A DNA stretch of 9,489 nt, from assembly GCA_012511315.1 (NCBI GenBank), contig JAAZGI010000120.1:1-9489 (forward strand). The letters run 5' to 3'. The notes under the pieces are model-generated. The model did not search any database. It was not told the DNA's origin and worked only from the letters and a program-made list of their open reading frames with translations. This DNA comes from Clostridium sp. (GTDB lineage Bacteria; Bacillota; Clostridia; Clostridiales; Clostridiaceae). Both the position numbers and the translations under genes were made by a program. This document shows, piece after piece, positions 6,779-9,489 of this stretch (positions are counted from its first letter, which is position 1; each line of letters opens with the position of its first letter).

Positions 6779-7842
6779 AATACAATCTGAAAGCCGGACT
6801 TACTCTGTTTTTAAAAAACTTCTTGGTATGCTTTTTTCTGGCCGGCTCCCTGGCCATACTAATTGCAACGTTAAGTTCAGCCACCCAGTCCTTTATGCGG
6901 TCTTATGAAAACCAGGCACGAGATGGGGATTACAGTCCTTCCGAGTTGCTGCAGTTCGATACAGCCGTAACCGGTCTTGAATTTCTAGATGAAATAGCCT
7001 TTCGCCGTTCATTTTTTCCTTTGTTTGAAAAAGATGCTGTCACGGCCAAGCTCTACAACAGCCTCCTGAGTGAATCGCAGGATGAATATGTCATTACCGG
7101 AGATGAACGGTTTTTGCCGCAGGAAATGCGGGGGACCGAAGATATCCGGATCTATTACAGTTCTTCCTCGCCTCCCTCTTTTGAAACAGTCCGGTTTTTG
7201 GGCCGAACCGTTTCTTTAAAGCCGGTAGATGTAGCAAAATTATTCTTTTTATCTTCCTGGACAAACGATACGGAGAGCCGAAACGCTCTGTTTATCTATA
7301 TTAAACCGAATCTGTTTACGGATCCCCGGTATACGGAAGCCTTGCTCGGGTCAGCTAATTTTTCGATTTACCAGGACTATATTTTCAATACAAAACTTCT
7401 TAAATCAAACAAAGATCTTGTCCGCGCCTTCTTACAAACTTCAAATAATGAATTTTACAGTACCGTCAGCTATGAATCGGAAGATCCTGAAATACAGTTT
7501 ATGACCGGCTTTATGGCTCCGTATCTTGGTGGGGCTGCATTGGCAGTGATTTTGGTTTTAATTCTAATGGGTTCTCTGCTTCTGAAACAGCTGCAGCAAA
7601 AATTTGCCGTCCATATGCTAAGTGGAGCAACCAGTCAGGAGATTCTGCTGCAGTTTCTTGTTGTTCTGGGGTTGACGACACTTATGGTGTTTGGCGCATC
7701 AGCATGGTTGCTCCGCTGGCAGCTGGAGCGGTTTTTCTGGCTGTATCTGTCGGCCTTTCTCCTTTATGAACTGATCCTTATTGCTGCCTTGTTCCGAAAA
7801 CTAAAGCCGGATCGGATTTTGCAGACCATCCGTACTCGATGA
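6775..7842 (+). CDS. Half-permease 2 of bacteriocin-type ABC exporter (355 aa)
   Basis: Second integral membrane subunit, with the same plan as its neighbour: one helix at about 11-33, an outside domain at 38-245, and helices at about 249-271, 291-312 and 320-340. The segment between the second and third helices, KFAVHMLSGATSQEILLQFL, resembles the coupling region of MacB/FtsX-type and bacteriocin-associated permeases. The tail KLKPDRILQTIRTR is basic and cytoplasmic. It starts at TTG with an excellent ribosome binding site and overlaps the previous stop by 3 bases. Eight bases separate its stop from the ATPase start. Together the two permeases total 692 residues, close to the roughly 700 of the single-chain protein in lactococcin-972 operons. 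The pair may therefore be an unfused or split version. The two outside domains show no obvious similarity by eye. Confidence 0.75.
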   Translation: MKYNLKAGLTLFLKNFLVCFFLAGSLAILIATLSSATQSFMRSYENQARDGDYSPSELLQFDTAVTGLEFLDEIAFRRSFFPLFEKDAVTAKLYNSLLSESQDEYVITGDERFLPQEMRGTEDIRIYYSSSSPPSFETVRFLGRTVSLKPVDVAKLFFLSSWTNDTESRNALFIYIKPNLFTDPRYTEALLGSANFSIYQDYIFNTKLLKSNKDLVRAFLQTSNNEFYSTVSYESEDPEIQFMTGFMAPYLGGAALAVILVLILMGSLLLKQLQQKFAVHMLSGATSQEILLQFLVVLGLTTLMVFGASAWLLRWQLERFFWLYLSAFLLYELILIAALFRKLKPDRILQTIRTR

Positions 7843-7850
7843 GGTGAAAG

Positions 7851-8570
7851 ATGATTATATTAGAAAAAATCGGCCTGCAGTATAAAACCCCCAATGGACT
7901 GTTTACTGCACTAAATGACATTACACTAAACATTGCACCGGGGGAAAAAGTGGTTGTGTTCGGAGAGTCTGGTTCGGGAAAAAGTTCACTGCTTAATATC
8001 ATCGGGCTTATTGAGACAAGCTATTCCGGCAGCTGCCGGCTGAACAATGAGGAATCAAAAAAAAGCGCCAGCAGCCGGCGGGCAAGACTCAGAAATCAAA
8101 ATATCGGATTTGTGTTCCAGGATTATCATTTGCTTGAACAGGAAACGGTGTTTGAAAACATCCGGATTCCGCTTTATTACGCGGGAATACCCCACCACAG
8201 GCACAGAAGGCTGATCGAAGAGATGGCTGAACGAGTGGAGATCAAAAACTGGCTCAGCCAAAAGGTCATCTTTTTATCCGGTGGGGAGCGTCAAAGGGTC
8301 GCCATCGCAAGAGCTCTGGTCAATCAGCCCAAGGTGATTCTAGCCGATGAACCAACAGGCGCATTAAACAGGGAACTGGGAAAAAAGATCCTTAAACTCC
8401 TGACCGATTATGCGGATGAAGGACACACACTCATTCTGTCAACCCACCAGCTGGAGTGGCTGCCGGAAGATATGGGCCGGTTTATCGGCTTGAAGGCGGG
8501 AAGGGTCATTCTAGACCAGCCCTTTCTCGAGAACACGTCAGCATATCCGAATCTTTTGAAAAGCCTTTAA
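7851..8570 (+). CDS. ABC transporter ATPase, MacB/LolD-like, bacteriocin-export type (239 aa)
   Basis: Cytoplasmic ATPase that should power the two half-permeases. Walker A GESGSGKSS spans 38-46, the Q-loop glutamine is Gln90 in FVFQDYHLLEQ, the signature is LSGGERQRVAIARAL (142-156), Walker B is KVILADEP (161-168, catalytic E167) and the switch histidine is His199. The LADEPTG sequence and the NIIGLIE segment after Walker A are typical of the MacB/LolD/lactococcin-972 export group. Length is normal. The D-loop reads TGALNRE, with Asn173 where the group normally has Asp. The ATG at 7851 follows GAGGTG (7841-7846), and the gene begins 8 bases after the permease stop. It is the last clear gene of the operon. 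Confidence 0.92.
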   Translation: MIILEKIGLQYKTPNGLFTALNDITLNIAPGEKVVVFGESGSGKSSLLNIIGLIETSYSGSCRLNNEESKKSASSRRARLRNQNIGFVFQDYHLLEQETVFENIRIPLYYAGIPHHRHRRLIEEMAERVEIKNWLSQKVIFLSGGERQRVAIARALVNQPKVILADEPTGALNRELGKKILKLLTDYADEGHTLILSTHQLEWLPEDMGRFIGLKAGRVILDQPFLENTSAYPNLLKSL

Positions 8571-8589
8571 GGAAAAACATAAAGTTCAG

Positions 8590-8655
8590 ATGCAGAAACA
8601 GGATTTTGTTGAACTGGACAAGGGAGGACGGCTCTTCGACAAATGGTGTTGGTGA
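8590..8655 (+). CDS. Possible 21-aa peptide ending in Trp-Cys-Trp
   Basis: ATG 8590 to TGA 8653-8655 encodes 21 residues: it begins MQKQDFVELDKGG and ends RLFDKWCW. It sits 19 bases after the exporter ATPase stop and before the operon's hairpin, so it would be on the same transcript. One cysteine and two tryptophans at the extreme C-terminus are unusual. Against it, the nearest purine-rich site (AAGGAA, 8569-8574) is 15 bases away, too far for a good ribosome binding site, and the frame is open upstream back to 8560. It may be the relic of a longer gene or chance. Confidence 0.22.
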   Translation: MQKQDFVELDKGGRLFDKWCW

Positions 8656-8681
8656 GTGTAAAACAAAGTATATAGCAGATT

Positions 8682-8720
8682 ATTAGAGGAAATCAGTGAT
8701 GGTTTCCTCTAATTGTCTTT
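8682..8720 (+). terminator. Hairpin at the end of the export operon
   Basis: ATTAGAGGAAA (8682-8692) and TTTCCTCTAAT (8703-8713) form a perfect 11-bp stem with a 10-base loop, followed by TGTCTTT. The T-tract is short, so termination may be partial. It lies 111 bases after the ATPase stop with no other clear gene between. Confidence 0.6.
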
Positions 8721-8742
8721 GTGCGCCCAGCATGGGCGCACA
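8720..8742. repeat. GC-rich perfect hairpin without T-tract
   Basis: TGTGCGCCC (8720-8728), loop AGCAT, GGGCGCACA (8734-8742) make a perfect 9-bp stem, starting where the preceding hairpin's T-tract ends. No T-run follows on either strand. It could strengthen transcription stop, protect the mRNA 3' end or be a relic. Confidence 0.55.
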
Positions 8743-8784
8743 GTCGTTAGCAATACCAGCCTAGTTTTAATTATTAATTCAAAC

Positions 8785-8949
8785 CTAATTAGATTTTTTA
8801 TTAGTTTTTAATGTAACATAGGCCCAAATCAAAGCTATAACTAGCGCTATTACTCCTAAGAAATAGAAAGCTTTTGTTCTCTCCATGCTGGCATCCAGCA
8901 TTAGTTGAGAATATAGCCTGATTGATTGATGCATTGGCTCCGACCCCAT
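8785..8949 (-). CDS. Small single-span membrane protein (54 aa)
   Basis: The minus-strand frame from ATG 8947-8949 to TAG 8785-8787 encodes 54 residues. The N-terminal part is polar (MGSEPMHQSIRLYSQ). One hydrophobic helix follows at about 28-47 (AFYFLGVIALVIALIWAYV), and a basic Lys/Asn tail ends the protein, suggesting an inside-facing C-terminus. A shorter start at ATG 8884-8886 (MERTKAFYF) would give 33 residues. Neither start has a strong ribosome binding site. The gene begins 44 bases after the stop of another small membrane-protein gene on the same strand, so the two are probably one transcription unit. No family recognised. Confidence 0.5.
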   Translation of the reverse strand: MGSEPMHQSIRLYSQLMLDASMERTKAFYFLGVIALVIALIWAYVTLKTNKKSN

Positions 8950-8993
8950 TGTTTCACCCACTTTATCTTATACTATTCCCTACGGAGCTCCTA

Positions 8994-9210
8994 TTATTTA
9001 TCCTCTTTGAACCAAAGATTGGGTCGATGGAGGAAAATTAGGATAGCTGCAAAAATAAGCAGTAATAAACCACTCATTCTATTACTGGATTCAAAAATTA
9101 AGAAATAACTTCCTCGAAATAGAAAAAAAACACCAAGAAAAAAAATGAAAAGTATTATAGGCAATTCTTTGTTTTTTGTTTTTCTCCTTCTTCGCTTCTT
9201 CTTCAGTCAT
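8994..9210 (-). pseudogene. Small two-span membrane protein, frameshifted
   Basis: An excellent ribosome binding site, AAGGAGG (minus strand of 9217-9223), lies 6 bases before ATG 9208-9210. The start encodes MTEEEAKKEKNKKQ, then that frame runs to a stop after 39 codons. The neighbouring frame (+1) takes over within the A-rich stretch at about 9165-9183. It encodes ELPIILFIFFLGVFFLFRGS, a second hydrophobic helix (SGLLLLIFAAILIFLH) and the tail RPNLWFKEDK, ending at TAA 8994-8996. Joined, this is about 71 residues: a charged cytoplasmic start and two membrane spans. One extra base in an A-run explains it, either a real mutation, a phase-variable run or a sequencing error. No family recognised. 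Confidence 0.5.
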
Positions 9211-9235
9211 GGTGAACCTCCTTCGCATAAATCAT

Positions 9236-9278
9236 AATAATAACAAGTAAATCATTAAATCCCCAAGTTGTTATTATT
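9236..9278. repeat. Perfect AT-rich inverted repeat upstream of the small membrane genes
   Basis: AATAATAACAA (9236-9246) is the exact reverse complement of TTGTTATTATT (9268-9278), 21 bases apart. It lies 26 bases upstream of the start at 9210. On the plus strand the right arm runs into TTTTTT, so it could be a plus-direction terminator. As DNA it could be an operator for the minus-strand pair. Confidence 0.5.
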
Positions 9279-9348
9279 TTTTATCGTTAATTATAAAAAT
9301 TTATAAGGGTGAAGTGGCTCAGAGTACTGATAAAAATTATCCCGTAGT

Positions 9349-9385
9349 TGGTTTAAATCCATTATTTTCTTAAGGATTTAAACCA
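9349..9385. repeat. Perfect 12-bp inverted repeat spanning a minus-strand stop codon
   Basis: TGGTTTAAATCC (9349-9360) pairs exactly with GGATTTAAACCA (9374-9385) around a 13-base loop. The loop contains the TAA (9370-9372) of the partial minus-strand gene. No direct T-tract follows on the minus strand; a looser run of T begins about 10 bases further on. It may be a terminator or 3'-end stabiliser. Confidence 0.5.
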
Positions 9386-9489
9386 TTATAAACTGAAATG
9401 CCATGCTTTATTAAAGCTTGATTATCATTGTAATAGCTTCCCCAATACTCAGTTCTATCATACTCGAATGGTAATGTTACAATACTGCC
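9370..9489 (-). CDS. C-terminal part of an unknown protein, cut by the window edge
   Basis: The minus-strand frame is open from the window end to TAA 9370-9372, 39 codons. It starts GSIVTLPFEYDRTEYWGSYY and ends KHGISVYNGLNP. It is rich in Tyr, Asn and Asp, with no hydrophobic segment. The stop lies in the loop of a perfect inverted repeat, which supports it as a true gene end. The start lies outside the window and I recognise no family. Confidence 0.45.
   Translation of the reverse strand, partial: GSIVTLPFEYDRTEYWGSYYNDNQALIKHGISVYNGLNP

Noticed and set aside
8926..9108. Plus-strand 60-codon frame
   Set aside because: It is antisense to the two small minus-strand membrane genes and lacks a ribosome binding site.
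9170..9180. Programmed -1 frameshift at an A AAA AAC heptamer in the small membrane gene
   Set aside because: The heptamer is in the wrong phase relative to the start frame, and the required shift is +1, so a base insertion explains it better.
9306..9385. tRNA-like stretch with GTGGCTCAGAG and an inverted repeat
   Set aside because: No acceptor stem, anticodon arm or T-arm can be assembled; the inverted repeat arms belong to the end of the minus-strand gene.

Overview
The window looks like accessory chromosome of a low-to-moderate G+C Firmicute (Bacillota). The grounds are strong AAGGAGG-type ribosome binding sites, a TTG start, AT-rich spacers and the ABC families present. I cannot name the genus. 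Base composition is patchy: 1-3360 and 8750-9489 are AT-rich, 3361-4020 and the insertion sequence at 4289-5245 are clearly richer in G+C, and the export operon at 5312-8570 lies between. This fits a region assembled from several sources.

Left part (1-3360): a complete minus-strand ABC-F ATPase of Uup type (383-2320) is preceded by a structured leader with two tiny reading frames, one overlapping the ABC-F start codon. A headless minus-strand reading frame (108-344) and a minus-strand intrinsic terminator (62-89) follow it. From 2431 to 3114 there is only decayed sequence, then the C-terminal fragment of an unknown minus-strand protein (3115-3361).

Middle (3361-5247): a GC-rich remnant of an SH3-domain protein has no 5' end and one frameshift. 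Next come a probable terminator, a doubtful small minus-strand reading frame and a complete but dead IS5-family (IS427-like) insertion sequence. The element has near-perfect terminal repeats and a TA duplication. Its transposase carries two frameshifts and a glycine at the predicted second catalytic aspartate.

Right-centre (5253-8713): the main intact unit. A consensus promoter starts 7 bp beyond the insertion sequence. It should drive a small secreted cysteine-free protein, two half-permeases (one transmembrane helix, large outer domain, three helices each) and a MacB/LolD-type ATPase, ending at a perfect hairpin. The order matches lactococcin-972-type bacteriocin export operons, in which the membrane protein is normally one polypeptide of about 700 residues. 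Here it is two proteins totalling 692. The secreted protein does not show the lactococcin-972 pattern, so this may be a divergent secreted-peptide export and self-protection system. A 21-codon reading frame ending in Trp-Cys-Trp lies between the ATPase and the hairpin.

Right end (8750-9489): two small minus-strand membrane-protein genes, the upstream one frameshifted behind an excellent ribosome binding site; two perfect inverted repeats; and the last 39 codons of a minus-strand gene running off the window.
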